From: Oceanospirillaceae bacterium | Lineage (GTDB): Bacteria > Pseudomonadota > Gammaproteobacteria > Pseudomonadales > Balneatricaceae | NCBI GenBank assembly: GCA_013215375.1 | Contig: JABSRB010000023.1 | Coordinates: 20,891-84,890, forward strand | DNA: 64,000 nt | Reading direction: 5' to 3' | Shown: positions 8,576 to 16,377 of the stretch, one piece after another | Numbering within the stretch: the stretch's first letter is position 1 | Layout: each line of letters starts with the position of its first letter | The notes under the pieces: model-generated | What the model saw: the letters and a program-made list of their open reading frames with translations, nothing else | Database searches by the model: none | What the model was told of the DNA's origin: nothing | Position numbers and translations under genes: made by a program

Positions 8576-10003
8576 TTAAACGGCTTGAGGGTTGGCGTCA
8601 ACAGTTGCTTCTTTAGAGCTACGAACTGTTTGCCAAGTGTTAAATGCCATAATCAGCATGCCTGTCACCCAAAGTACACCGCCCATCCATCGTACGAAAT
8701 AACCTGGATGACTCGCCTCTAGTGCCTCGACAAAACTGTACGTCAAAGTACCGTCTTCATTAACTGCGCGCCACATTAGTCCCTGAAGAATACCGTTAAC
8801 CCACATGGCGCAGATGTACAGTACCGTACCTGCAGTCGCGAGCCAGAAGTGGATATTAATCAGCTTGGTGCTGAACATAGCAGGCTTGCCAAAGACTTTA
8901 GGAATCATATGGTAGGTAGAGCCGATAGATATCATCGCTACCCAGCCTAAGGCTCCTGCATGTACGTGTCCAATAGTCCAATCGGTAAAGTGCGACAGTG
9001 CATTGACTGTCTTAATGGCCATCATTGGCCCTTCAAAGGTAGACATACCATAGAAAGATAATGAAACCACTAAAAAGCGTAGGATAGGATCGGTACGTAA
9101 TTTGTGCCAAGCACCTGACAAAGTCATCATGCCGTTGATCATGCCGCCCCAAGAAGGTGCTAATAATATGATCGACATAACCATGGCGACTGATTGCGTC
9201 CAATCGGGCAGGGCTGTGTAGTGTAAATGGTGTCCGCCAGCCCAAATGTAGGTGGCTATCAATGCCCAAAAGTGAACAATTGAAAGACGGTAGGAATAAA
9301 TTGGACGGCCAGATTGCTTGGGGACAAAGTAGTACATCATCCCTAGGAAGCCTGCCGTTAAGAAGAAGCCAACGGCGTTGTGACCATACCACCACTGTAC
9401 CATGGCATCTATTGTGCCTGGATATATGGAGTATGATTTCCAAAGAGAAATAGGTATGACGGCGCTGTTCACAATGTGCAGTATCGCAACCACTATGATA
9501 AATGCCATATAGAACCAGTTACCAACATAGATATGTGATGTCTTGCGCTGGTGGACGGTGCCTATAAAGACAGCTAAATAGGCTATCCATACTAAGGCGA
9601 GCAATATATCAATTGGCCATTCTAGCTCAGCGTACTCTTTCGATGAGGTAATACCCATTGGTAGAGTGATCGCGGCGAGCACAATAACAAGTTGCCAGCC
9701 CCAAAAGGTGAAAGGTACTAGCCAGCCACCCCAGAGCGTCGTTTGACAAGTGCGTTGTACAACATAGTAGGAGGTGGCAAACAACGCGCTACCGCCAAAT
9801 GCAAAAATAACCGCATTGGTGTGTAGGGGGCGCAATCTACCAAAACTTAACCAGGCAGTATCAAAATTTAATTGTGGCCAGACCAATTGTGCAGCAATTA
9901 GGACTCCGACGGACATGCCGAATATTCCCCAAACTACTGTCATAATTGAGAACTGGCGCACCACTTTATAATCGTATGTTGGGTGTACAGTTTCAGTGCT
10001 CAT
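8576..10003 (-). CDS. ccoN: CcoN, cbb3-type cytochrome c oxidase catalytic subunit I
   Basis: The 475-residue heme-copper oxidase subunit has about twelve membrane helices. Visible signatures are [14 protein letters not shown] (low-spin heme His), [15 protein letters not shown] (CuB His region), [14 protein letters not shown] (CuB His pair) and the [16 protein letters not shown] helix with the heme His ligands. It reduces O2 to water with high affinity while pumping protons. It is the first gene of ccoNOQP. I found no clear FNR/ANR box in the upstream region, although this operon type is often controlled that way. Confidence 0.97.
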   Translation of the reverse strand: MSTETVHPTYDYKVVRQFSIMTVVWGIFGMSVGVLIAAQLVWPQLNFDTAWLSFGRLRPLHTNAVIFAFGGSALFATSYYVVQRTCQTTLWGGWLVPFTFWGWQLVIVLAAITLPMGITSSKEYAELEWPIDILLALVWIAYLAVFIGTVHQRKTSHIYVGNWFYMAFIIVVAILHIVNSAVIPISLWKSYSIYPGTIDAMVQWWYGHNAVGFFLTAGFLGMMYYFVPKQSGRPIYSYRLSIVHFWALIATYIWAGGHHLHYTALPDWTQSVAMVMSIILLAPSWGGMINGMMTLSGAWHKLRTDPILRFLVVSLSFYGMSTFEGPMMAIKTVNALSHFTDWTIGHVHAGALGWVAMISIGSTYHMIPKVFGKPAMFSTKLINIHFWLATAGTVLYICAMWVNGILQGLMWRAVNEDGTLTYSFVEALEASHPGYFVRWMGGVLWVTGMLIMAFNTWQTVRSSKEATVDANPQAV

Positions 10004-10287
10004 GTAAGGCTCTCGTCGATAAGCGTTTATAAATTATTATTGAGCTAATTATCTTGGAATACCCCTTCTTTTTCAATGGGATTTAAGTCACAAAGCGATA
10101 AAATTAGCTTTAATCGGCTAAAAGTTGTCACATGTCAGTGGATTTACTTTTTTGTAGCCGATGCCAAGTACACAATTTCATTGGATTCCTTTTATCCATA
10201 TGATTAAGATTGATTATAGTAGAGAATTTAAATCTTGAACTAGATATAACATTTTCAATCCCTTTTTTGTAGGTGTAATGTTTTTTG
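10004..10287. other. Divergent intergenic region between ccoN and the hydrolase gene
   Basis: The region should hold the ccoN promoter (minus) and the promoter of the plus-strand hydrolase. A single TTGAT half-site lies near 10209. The full FNR palindrome TTGAT-N4-ATCAA is not present. No small gene recognised. Confidence 0.4.
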
Positions 10288-10908
10288 ATGAATTTATTAG
10301 AAGATGGTTGTGGCGATAAGGGCGTATTGATCTTCGCTCATGGGGCGGGGATGCCAATGGATCATTTGTATATGCAACAACTGGTTAATTGTTTTGTGGG
10401 GCTTGGACTCAAGGTTTTTCGCTTTGAATTTCCCTATATGAATAGTCGGCGTATAAATGGTAAGCAAAAGTTTCCAGATAAACTGCCTGTGCTTGAGGCT
10501 CATTTCATTGAAGTGGTTGCTCAAATTAAGCAGCAGTTGGGTTCTTATTCAGGCCCTGTGTATCTAGGGGGGAAGTCACTGGGGGGAAGAGTGGCAAGTT
10601 TAGTGGCAGATCAGCTTGCTGCTGAGGCTGTGTTTGTAGTGGGGTATCCATTTCACCCCATTAAGAAGCCAGAGACATTGCGTGTGGAGCATTTAAAAGA
10701 TCTAGCGACGCCATTACATATATTTCAAGGTGAGCGAGATAAGTTTGGTACGCCAGGTGAAGTCGTTCATTATTCACTATCCAAAAGTGTCAGTATTTAT
10801 TGGTTCGAAGATGGTGATCATGATTTGAGGCCGCGTAAAAAATCTGGATATAGCTTGGATCAGCATTTCTCAACGTTAACTCGCTTAGTTAGTGCCGTTG
10901 TTATTTAG
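10288..10908 (+). CDS. Alpha/beta hydrolase of the KANL3/Tex30-like family
   Basis: A 206-residue compact alpha/beta hydrolase. After a short strand it has FAHGAG (oxyanion region), then the nucleophile elbow GKSLGG (Gly-Lys-Ser-Leu-Gly), GYPFHP, an acid in GERDKFG and a His in EDGDHDL. That is a complete Ser-Asp-His triad in the order of the KANL3/Tex30 family. The substrate is unknown. I take the ATG at 10288; a TTG directly before it, at better spacing from AGGTG (10271-10275), is an alternative that adds one residue. It is monocistronic. Confidence 0.75.
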   Translation: MNLLEDGCGDKGVLIFAHGAGMPMDHLYMQQLVNCFVGLGLKVFRFEFPYMNSRRINGKQKFPDKLPVLEAHFIEVVAQIKQQLGSYSGPVYLGGKSLGGRVASLVADQLAAEAVFVVGYPFHPIKKPETLRVEHLKDLATPLHIFQGERDKFGTPGEVVHYSLSKSVSIYWFEDGDHDLRPRKKSGYSLDQHFSTLTRLVSAVVI

Positions 10909-11210
10909 CGACTGGCCAACCAGAAACAGATGCCTACTGCAGATAAACAGTTGCCTTATCTGCTCGCCTATAGATGTCGTTATTTAGAATAAGCAGATGC
11001 TGCATATAGTAACGTGCATATCGAGCGAGTGGACCTCTTGCATGACGACCGCGTTTCAGAGAGAACGCTAGTAATTATGTTTAGTTTTGATCAAGCTTAC
11101 ATTTTAATGGGTAGATATGCTTTCTCTTGATCAAGAAATTTGCGACAATAGCGCCGCAGCTTTAAGCTGCTGCGAATTATCCGGTAGATGATTCTTCTTT
11201 TGGTGAGTAA
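10909..11210. other. Intergenic region upstream of tusA-like gene with paired TTGATCAAG sites
   Basis: It holds two copies of TTGATCAAG (11087-11095 and 11127-11135) exactly 40 bp apart, then a perfect inverted repeat GCAGCT-TTA-AGCTGC at 11156-11170. These look like regulatory sites for the downstream TusA-like gene. The binding protein is unknown. Confidence 0.4.
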
Positions 11211-11456
11211 ATGTTTGATTGCAAAATAGATAATGTATTGGATACACAAGGGCTTTACTGTCCAGATCCGGTTATGTTATTACATAGTAAAATCCGTGAC
11301 ATGTCTGTTGGGGAAACGTTACTCGTTGAAGCGACTGATCCATCTACGGTACGAGATATACCAAAATTTTGTATGTTCTTGGGGCATGAGTTAATTGATC
11401 ATAACCAAGTACAAGATGTTTTTAATTACCTTATTCGTAAAGGTCCAGAAAATTAA
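11211..11456 (+). CDS. tusA: TusA family sulfurtransferase
   Basis: An 81-residue protein with the TusA/SirA fold signature: LDTQGLYCPDPVMLLHSKIRDM carries the CPxP motif with the active-site Cys at about residue 19. It is followed by GETLLVEATDPSTVRDIPKFCMFLGHEL, the conserved second half. In the family TusA accepts persulfide sulfur from IscS and relays it for tRNA 2-thiouridine and molybdopterin. A small intact gene between unrelated neighbours. SirA-like paralogues cannot be excluded, but the DTQGLYCPDPVM start is closest to TusA itself. Confidence 0.88.
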   Translation: MFDCKIDNVLDTQGLYCPDPVMLLHSKIRDMSVGETLLVEATDPSTVRDIPKFCMFLGHELIDHNQVQDVFNYLIRKGPEN

Positions 11457-11606
11457 GTGAGCCGCTACTTTAATAAGTATGACGCAACACTTAATTATTG
11501 ATAGGGTTGCAATAAAGCCGCTTCCTGCAAATTAATGAAATATAGTCGCATGACCAACCAAATTGGTTTGTCTGAGTGATGATTAAGTAACCCTGAGAAT
11601 TATATT

Positions 11607-12077
11607 GTGATCCAAGAAGTAACTAATACAGAAAATACTGAATCTGAGAAAAAGGTTCCTAGTAAAAACAAAGCTAAAAATAGAGCGGGTAATCAAGCAG
11701 CTCTAGCGATGTTAATTGATATTTATCCATTGGCTTTTAGTCGTACTAATATTAGACCGTTGAAAATAGGCATTCAAGACGATCTAGTGGCAGATGAAAA
11801 AGTGGCAAAGAATAAGATCAAGCGTGCGCTTGCCTCTTATGTGCGTTCACCTAACTATTTCAGAGCAATGAAGTTAGATAGTGACCGTATCAATTTAGCA
11901 GGTGAAACTAGCGGTAAAGTCACTGAAAGTGAAGCTGAATATGCTAAAACTCAATTAAAAGAGTTTCATCAGCGCCGTCGTGATAATCAGCGTCGTCAAG
12001 AGAAAGAGAAAAAGGATCAGGAATCGCAACAGAGAATGTCCAGTAAGCTTGAGATGTTGCTGACTAAGAAAGGTTAG
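11607..12077 (+). CDS. ProQ/FinO-family RNA chaperone
   Basis: A 156-residue protein starting at a GTG. Residues about 25-105 form the ProQ/FinO domain (NQAALAMLIDIYPLAF, then RPLKIGIQDDL and RALASYVRSPNYFRAM, typical RNA-binding surface motifs). The tail from about 110 is highly charged, rich in Arg/Lys/Glu/Gln and probably helical. The domain binds sRNAs and mRNA 3' ends. There is no C-terminal Tudor-like domain as in E. coli ProQ, so I call it ProQ/FinO-family only. A terminator follows. Confidence 0.85.
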   Translation: MIQEVTNTENTESEKKVPSKNKAKNRAGNQAALAMLIDIYPLAFSRTNIRPLKIGIQDDLVADEKVAKNKIKRALASYVRSPNYFRAMKLDSDRINLAGETSGKVTESEAEYAKTQLKEFHQRRRDNQRRQEKEKKDQESQQRMSSKLEMLLTKKG

Positions 12078-12102
12078 TCTTTCGCTAACTAAGTTGCATA
12101 AT

Positions 12103-12137
12103 AAAAAATCGATTCTATGTGGAGTCGATTTTTTTTG
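12103..12137 (+). terminator. Rho-independent terminator after the ProQ-family gene
   Basis: An imperfect stem AAAAAATCGATTC/GAGTCGATTTTTT with one mismatch closes a short loop (about 12113-12121), followed by a run of T ending at 12136. The A-rich left arm could also serve convergent lapD transcription. Confidence 0.75.
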
Positions 12138-12212
12138 CTTAAATATTATGTAGAAGAAATTTTGGTATGTGGTTTCTTTATAAATAAGACTCTAGATCTG
12201 GCTTAAACAAAG

Positions 12213-12244
12213 CAGCTTTACCCCCTCGATGGAAGGTAAGGCTG
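12213..12244 (-). terminator. Probable terminator hairpin of lapGD
   Basis: A 10-bp stem (12213-12222 with 12235-12244, one G-U pair) with a 12-nt loop just past the lapD stop. On the minus strand it is followed by a short T-rich stretch (TTTGTTT), so termination is plausible but not strong. Confidence 0.5.
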
Positions 12245-12254
12245 ATGTGATCTA

Positions 12255-14204
12255 TTATCTTAAGTTCTTAGGCTGGCCGTGAATAAAGCCTTGAGTGGCA
12301 ATGATACCCAGTTTTTTCAGCTGCTCAATCTGTTCGCTATGTTCAACTCTCTCTGCATAGCTTGGTATGCTCAAGCTATTTGCTACAGTGATTAAACTGC
12401 CCATAAAGAATCTATCTTCAGCATTAGAGTTGATTTGTTGGGATAGTGAGCCGTCAATCTTAATGTAGTCTGGATGTACTTTATAAAGATAGCTAAAGCC
12501 GCTTGGGTGAATACCAAAATTATCTACGCCAAAGCCAATGCCTTGACTGCTAAGTAATTGTTTGAATTCAACCACTCTAGTAACATCATTCAGTACTGAA
12601 GATTCATTCATTTCTATGTTTAGCTTGCCGTTAATGCCATTGGCATCAATGGTTTTAATTAGCCATTGATCGAAGTTCTCTGAGTGCAAGGTATTTTGCG
12701 AGATGTTGACTGTCAGTGGTTCACTAGTCGAGTGGCTATTTAGGTGTTCTATTGCATATTCGATAACCGCTCTATCAAGGGCGTCGATTAATCCAAGTTC
12801 CTTGACTATGCGGATAAATTTGACGGCTGGGCATGGTTCCCCCTCTTGATTAAGTATTCTAACCAATAGCTCTTTTTGAATGACGGTATCATTACTAGCA
12901 TCAATCACTTCTTGGTATTGTAAGAAGAGCTTTTTAGCATTGATTGATTCTGCGACGTAAGCTTTCCAATCAGCTGCCTCCGACTCGGATTGTGTATCTG
13001 ATAAGCTCTTATGGATGCTCGGGCTGTTGTTGCTAATAGCCTCTTCAATGCCCACTCTAGCGACAGATAGAATTTGTGCTGCGCTAATGTCTTCATTGGA
13101 GGAAACGGTGACTATATTAATAGGTACTTCATTTTCTGAAAGTGCATCATAGAAATTAAATATCTCATTGTAGGCATCGAGTAATGATTTAGTCTCTCTT
13201 GTTACGGCTTCATTATCGGGGTGCGGAATCAGTAGTACTAGATCTGATCCAGATAAGCGCCCAACGATGCTTCCTGTGTGCTCGTCGCCTAATAGCTTGA
13301 GTTTTTGAGCGACTTGCTTGATTAAGTTACTGGCGTTTTCCTCACCTAGTCTTTCGTTTAAAGAGCTTAGTTTTGCAATATGTATATAGAATAGAGCGCA
13401 GGGGCCCTCGTCGTCTCTATTGTCTAGTTTGTCTGAAAGTTGTGCGTGTGTTGCCCGCGAATTGGCGAGTTCTGTTAACTCATCAATATAAGCGGTGCGG
13501 CGTAGGTCTTCGATGTTTTTGCTCTGTTCGTCGAACATAGTATGCACACGTTGAATCATGCTGTTCATGGTCATAACAACGCTTCTAAGCTCTTTTGTCT
13601 TAGGTATTTTTTTAACTTCTATATATTCGCGATTAGAGAGGGCCGTGGCTTGCTCTTCTATGAGTTTTAACGGTCGCAATATTAGACGAATAAGTGAGCT
13701 GAGGAAAACGACACAGATTAAAGAGAGAGAAATAAACCAAATTAATGTGGTCTGCGTGCCTTTCCATAATTCTTCATAAGCGTAGCCTGCACGGCTTTTA
13801 ACAGTAATAAAACCAACTTTTGCCCATGAATGGGTGACTTCTATTTTAAAATTAGGGGTATCAAAGGCTATCAGTTTCACAAACCATCTAGGGACCTCCT
13901 CTGATATTTCTGGAGAGCGAAGGGCAGTGAAAAGGTCTTCTTCATCAAAGTTTGTCACTGAGATCTTTTCATAGTAGCCGCTATCAAAAATAGCATTGAC
14001 TACCGTTTCTATACCAGCACTGTCTTCTTCTGCAATAAATGGCGCCATATATAGCCCCAAATGGGTGGCAGTATCTTCACTGTGGGACTCCAACTGATTT
14101 AATAACATAGATTTTGAGCTGTCCGACATTATATATATTGTGCCGGACACCAAACCAATCAGCACGGCGAATACCGCGGCTATTATTTGGTTTAACAAAG
14201 ACAT
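12255..14204 (-). CDS. lapD: LapD, inside-out c-di-GMP receptor of the inner membrane
   Basis: A 649-residue protein, almost exactly the length of Pseudomonas LapD. Layout: membrane span 5-27; periplasmic LapD/MoxY domain to about 150 with the conserved DSGYYEKI and VPRWFVKLI motifs; second span about 153-175; HAMP to about 230; degenerate GGDEF (RLSGSD in place of GGDEF); degenerate EAL (KELLVRI at the EAL position). In the family it has no cyclase or phosphodiesterase activity. Binding c-di-GMP to the EAL domain makes the periplasmic domain sequester LapG and so protects surface adhesins. It lies 32 bp downstream of lapG, probably in one transcript. No lapA-type adhesin or its exporter is in this window. 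Confidence 0.92.
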   Translation of the reverse strand: MSLLNQIIAAVFAVLIGLVSGTIYIMSDSSKSMLLNQLESHSEDTATHLGLYMAPFIAEEDSAGIETVVNAIFDSGYYEKISVTNFDEEDLFTALRSPEISEEVPRWFVKLIAFDTPNFKIEVTHSWAKVGFITVKSRAGYAYEELWKGTQTTLIWFISLSLICVVFLSSLIRLILRPLKLIEEQATALSNREYIEVKKIPKTKELRSVVMTMNSMIQRVHTMFDEQSKNIEDLRRTAYIDELTELANSRATHAQLSDKLDNRDDEGPCALFYIHIAKLSSLNERLGEENASNLIKQVAQKLKLLGDEHTGSIVGRLSGSDLVLLIPHPDNEAVTRETKSLLDAYNEIFNFYDALSENEVPINIVTVSSNEDISAAQILSVARVGIEEAISNNSPSIHKSLSDTQSESEAADWKAYVAESINAKKLFLQYQEVIDASNDTVIQKELLVRILNQEGEPCPAVKFIRIVKELGLIDALDRAVIEYAIEHLNSHSTSEPLTVNISQNTLHSENFDQWLIKTIDANGINGKLNIEMNESSVLNDVTRVVEFKQLLSSQGIGFGVDNFGIHPSGFSYLYKVHPDYIKIDGSLSQQINSNAEDRFFMGSLITVANSLSIPSYAERVEHSEQIEQLKKLGIIATQGFIHGQPKNLR

Positions 14205-14236
14205 GCTAATCTCCTGAAATTCTAATACAAATTATA

Positions 14237-14938
14237 TTATTGAGTTTTTAATTTTTGCTGTAGTTTTACCCATGGACCTAATTTATCTGAGCTACCTACC
14301 AATTTTGCGCGGCGTCCCTTCTTTGATATCCACAAACTATCGCCGTTAAAGCTGTACACGTGCAATAGATCTTTTCTTTTTGATGCCTTTTTAATTTGAG
14401 GGATCAAATTGTCTAAAATAACCGGTTCTGCTCTAGGGGATGAATAGTAAGTTAGTACCATATGCGCTTGATTGTAATCCAGTGCTTTTACATAGGCGAT
14501 ACTTAGTTTTGCTATATCGACGCCCAGTGCTTTTAAAGTGTAATATTTGGCAATAGTGAAATCTTCGCAATCTCCACCGTTAGTTACTAAAAATTCAACC
14601 GGAGTTGCCCAGTAGTCTTTTTTTCGCCAGTGCTTTATGTCATCTATAAACCTTACTTTATTGAAAAAATCATTCACTTTTTTAAGTTTGGTTGGCTCGT
14701 TTGTGTTGCGTAAATCTTTAATTAGCTTTTGCCATCTGTCGAGGCGCAGCTGTGCTCTTTTGCCGTACTTCTTACCCATTTGTTTGATAAACGACTTACT
14801 TAAATTAACGCCGGGCTCACTTTTTACCATTAGCGGTAGTGCTAACATGCAAATAATAATGATGATGGAGGGGATGATGACACTGGGCTTATATAGGCAG
14901 GGATTTTTTCGTTGTTGTGTATGTATGCTTTTGTACAC
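14237..14938 (-). CDS. lapG: LapG, periplasmic calcium-dependent cysteine protease
   Basis: A 233-residue transglutaminase-like (BTLCP) protease. An N-terminal hydrophobic segment at about 19-38 exports it. The catalytic triad is visible: Cys124 in GGDCEDF, His159 in NQAHMVL and Asp176 in VILDNL. D123 and E125, which flank the Cys, correspond to the calcium-binding acids of Pseudomonas LapG. It cleaves the N-terminal retention domain of LapA-type adhesins after a di-Ala site and so releases biofilm cells when c-di-GMP is low. It is upstream of and probably co-transcribed with lapD. Confidence 0.93.
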   Translation of the reverse strand: MYKSIHTQQRKNPCLYKPSVIIPSIIIIICMLALPLMVKSEPGVNLSKSFIKQMGKKYGKRAQLRLDRWQKLIKDLRNTNEPTKLKKVNDFFNKVRFIDDIKHWRKKDYWATPVEFLVTNGGDCEDFTIAKYYTLKALGVDIAKLSIAYVKALDYNQAHMVLTYYSSPRAEPVILDNLIPQIKKASKRKDLLHVYSFNGDSLWISKKGRRAKLVGSSDKLGPWVKLQQKLKTQ

Positions 14939-15347
14939 TGCAAAAACCCCTTAGGTAATTTTTAGATTGCTTAAGCTTGTCGGTACCGCTGCACTTATAA
15001 CTATTGATATTAACCTAAATAATAATCAATGGACAAGTTGTTGTTGTTCGTTGCTTAATTGTATTATTTTTAGTGTCTTATAAGTGGCACAAGTAAATAT
15101 TTTATTTTATATAGTACTGTTGCAATCAGTCAATTTGGTGAGTTATCTGGTTGACCTTGTAATGATGACTTTGTTCTGATTTTGAATATTATATTAGCTC
15201 AATATTCATAAAAGTGTAGTTTAGAGGTTATTATTTAAATAAATAATGTCATTATGCAGTAAGTTTCAGTAAAGGAACTATCAGTCAATAACGATGATAT
15301 GTCCAGCGGCTAATGTTAGTCAAAAATAAACCATAAGAATTTTATAA
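14939..15347. other. AT-rich intergenic region between lapG and the glutaredoxin-like gene
   Basis: About 410 bp of AT-rich sequence between divergent genes. It must hold promoters for both sides. I see no convincing gene, tRNA or strong hairpin. Confidence 0.4.
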
Positions 15348-15587
15348 ATGAAAGCATATATTTTGTACAGTACTGAGCATTGTCATTTGTGTGAAATCGC
15401 ACAGGCGCTCATTGTTAATGAATTAGACGGCAGTATTCACCAAGTAGAAGTGGAAGATATCGCCGATGATGATTTGTTGCTTGCACGCTACGGCATACGA
15501 ATTCCAGTGTTAGTTGATGTTCAAAGTAAAGGTGAATTGCAGTGGCCTTTTGATGCCTTATCGTTGAAAAAATTTGTCGGTCTGTAA
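15348..15587 (+). CDS. Small glutaredoxin-like (DUF836) thioredoxin-fold protein
   Basis: A 79-residue protein with a thioredoxin-like beta-alpha start: YILYSTEHCHLCEIAQ with a CHLC redox motif (residues 12-15), then a cis-Pro region IRIPVLVD (about 51-58) and PFDALSLKKFV. This is the DUF836/glutaredoxin-like family. The CxxC suggests disulfide or thiol chemistry, but no partner is known. It converges on tatD with only 6 bp between stops. Confidence 0.8.
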   Translation: MKAYILYSTEHCHLCEIAQALIVNELDGSIHQVEVEDIADDDLLLARYGIRIPVLVDVQSKGELQWPFDALSLKKFVGL

Positions 15588-15593
15588 AGTGTT

Positions 15594-16376
15594 TTAAATG
15601 GGTAGAGAAAAAAGTCTAATGCTATTTTGGCGGCTCACTGTCGCTACATGAGAGAGAGGCTGTCGTCTAAATCCTCCAATTGCCTGGGCTATATGTGCTA
15701 AATTTGATGGGGTGTTACTGGCCCTTTTAGCCTTGCCTGTGAGCGTTCTTGGGGTTAGAAATGGCGCATCAGTTTCTATCAATAGTCGATCATCGGGGAT
15801 GATGTGCACCATTTTCTGTAATGTTAGGCCCCGACGCTCATCGCAGATCCAGCCGGTAATGCCAATGTATAAATCTAGCGCTAAATATTGCTCTAGCTCG
15901 TATTGGCTGCCAGTAAAGCAATGCACAACAGCGCCATTTATTTCAGATCTTACATCCTTTAATATTTGGTATTGAGTATCAAAAGCGTCTCTTTCATGCA
16001 GAAATAGCGGCTTTTGACAGTCAATAGCCAGTTCAATCTGTTGCGTAAAAGCTTTGATTTGCGCGCTTGGGCTAGAAAAATTACGATTAAAGTCTAATCC
16101 GGTTTCTCCTACGGCTACCACCTTTGGGTGCGCGAGAAGGAGTTTTAGTTGTTCGATACTGCGCTGGTTAAATTCGCTGGCATCGTGAGGGTGAGTACCC
16201 GCAGTGGCATAAAGGCAGCTATAATTTTGGCACAGCGCTAGTGCGCTTTTGCTTGAATTGATATCAGTGCCAGTGACGATTATTTTTTCAACTTCTGCTG
16301 CAATAGCAGAGGTTATCGTTTCGTCTAAATTCTGTGCGAACTTACTGTGGGTGAGATTAGCTCCGATATCTATCAT
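15594..16376 (-). CDS. tatD: TatD-family metal-dependent DNase/hydrolase
   Basis: A 260-residue TIM-barrel hydrolase. The metal ligands typical of TatD are present: the start MIDIGANLTHSKF, the GTHPHDASEF motif, GETGLDFNR (Glu), LFLHERDAF (His), VVHCFTG (His) and LLIETDAPFLTP (Asp). Family members act as Mg2+-dependent 3'-5' exonucleases in DNA repair. It follows slt by 1 bp and so is probably translated from the same message. The first motif reads IGANLTHSKF where many TatD proteins have DTHCHL, which fits the TatD rather than the YcfH subgroup. Confidence 0.9.
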   Translation of the reverse strand: MIDIGANLTHSKFAQNLDETITSAIAAEVEKIIVTGTDINSSKSALALCQNYSCLYATAGTHPHDASEFNQRSIEQLKLLLAHPKVVAVGETGLDFNRNFSSPSAQIKAFTQQIELAIDCQKPLFLHERDAFDTQYQILKDVRSEINGAVVHCFTGSQYELEQYLALDLYIGITGWICDERRGLTLQKMVHIIPDDRLLIETDAPFLTPRTLTGKAKRASNTPSNLAHIAQAIGGFRRQPLSHVATVSRQNSIRLFSLPI

Positions 16377-16377
16377 A

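Noticed and set aside
9033..9443. 136-codon minus-strand frame inside ccoN
   Set aside because: Shadow frame of a strongly conserved oxidase gene.
10004..10287. Search for an FNR/ANR box before ccoN
   Set aside because: Only single half-sites such as TTGAT near 10209; no TTGAT-N4-ATCAA, so not annotated.
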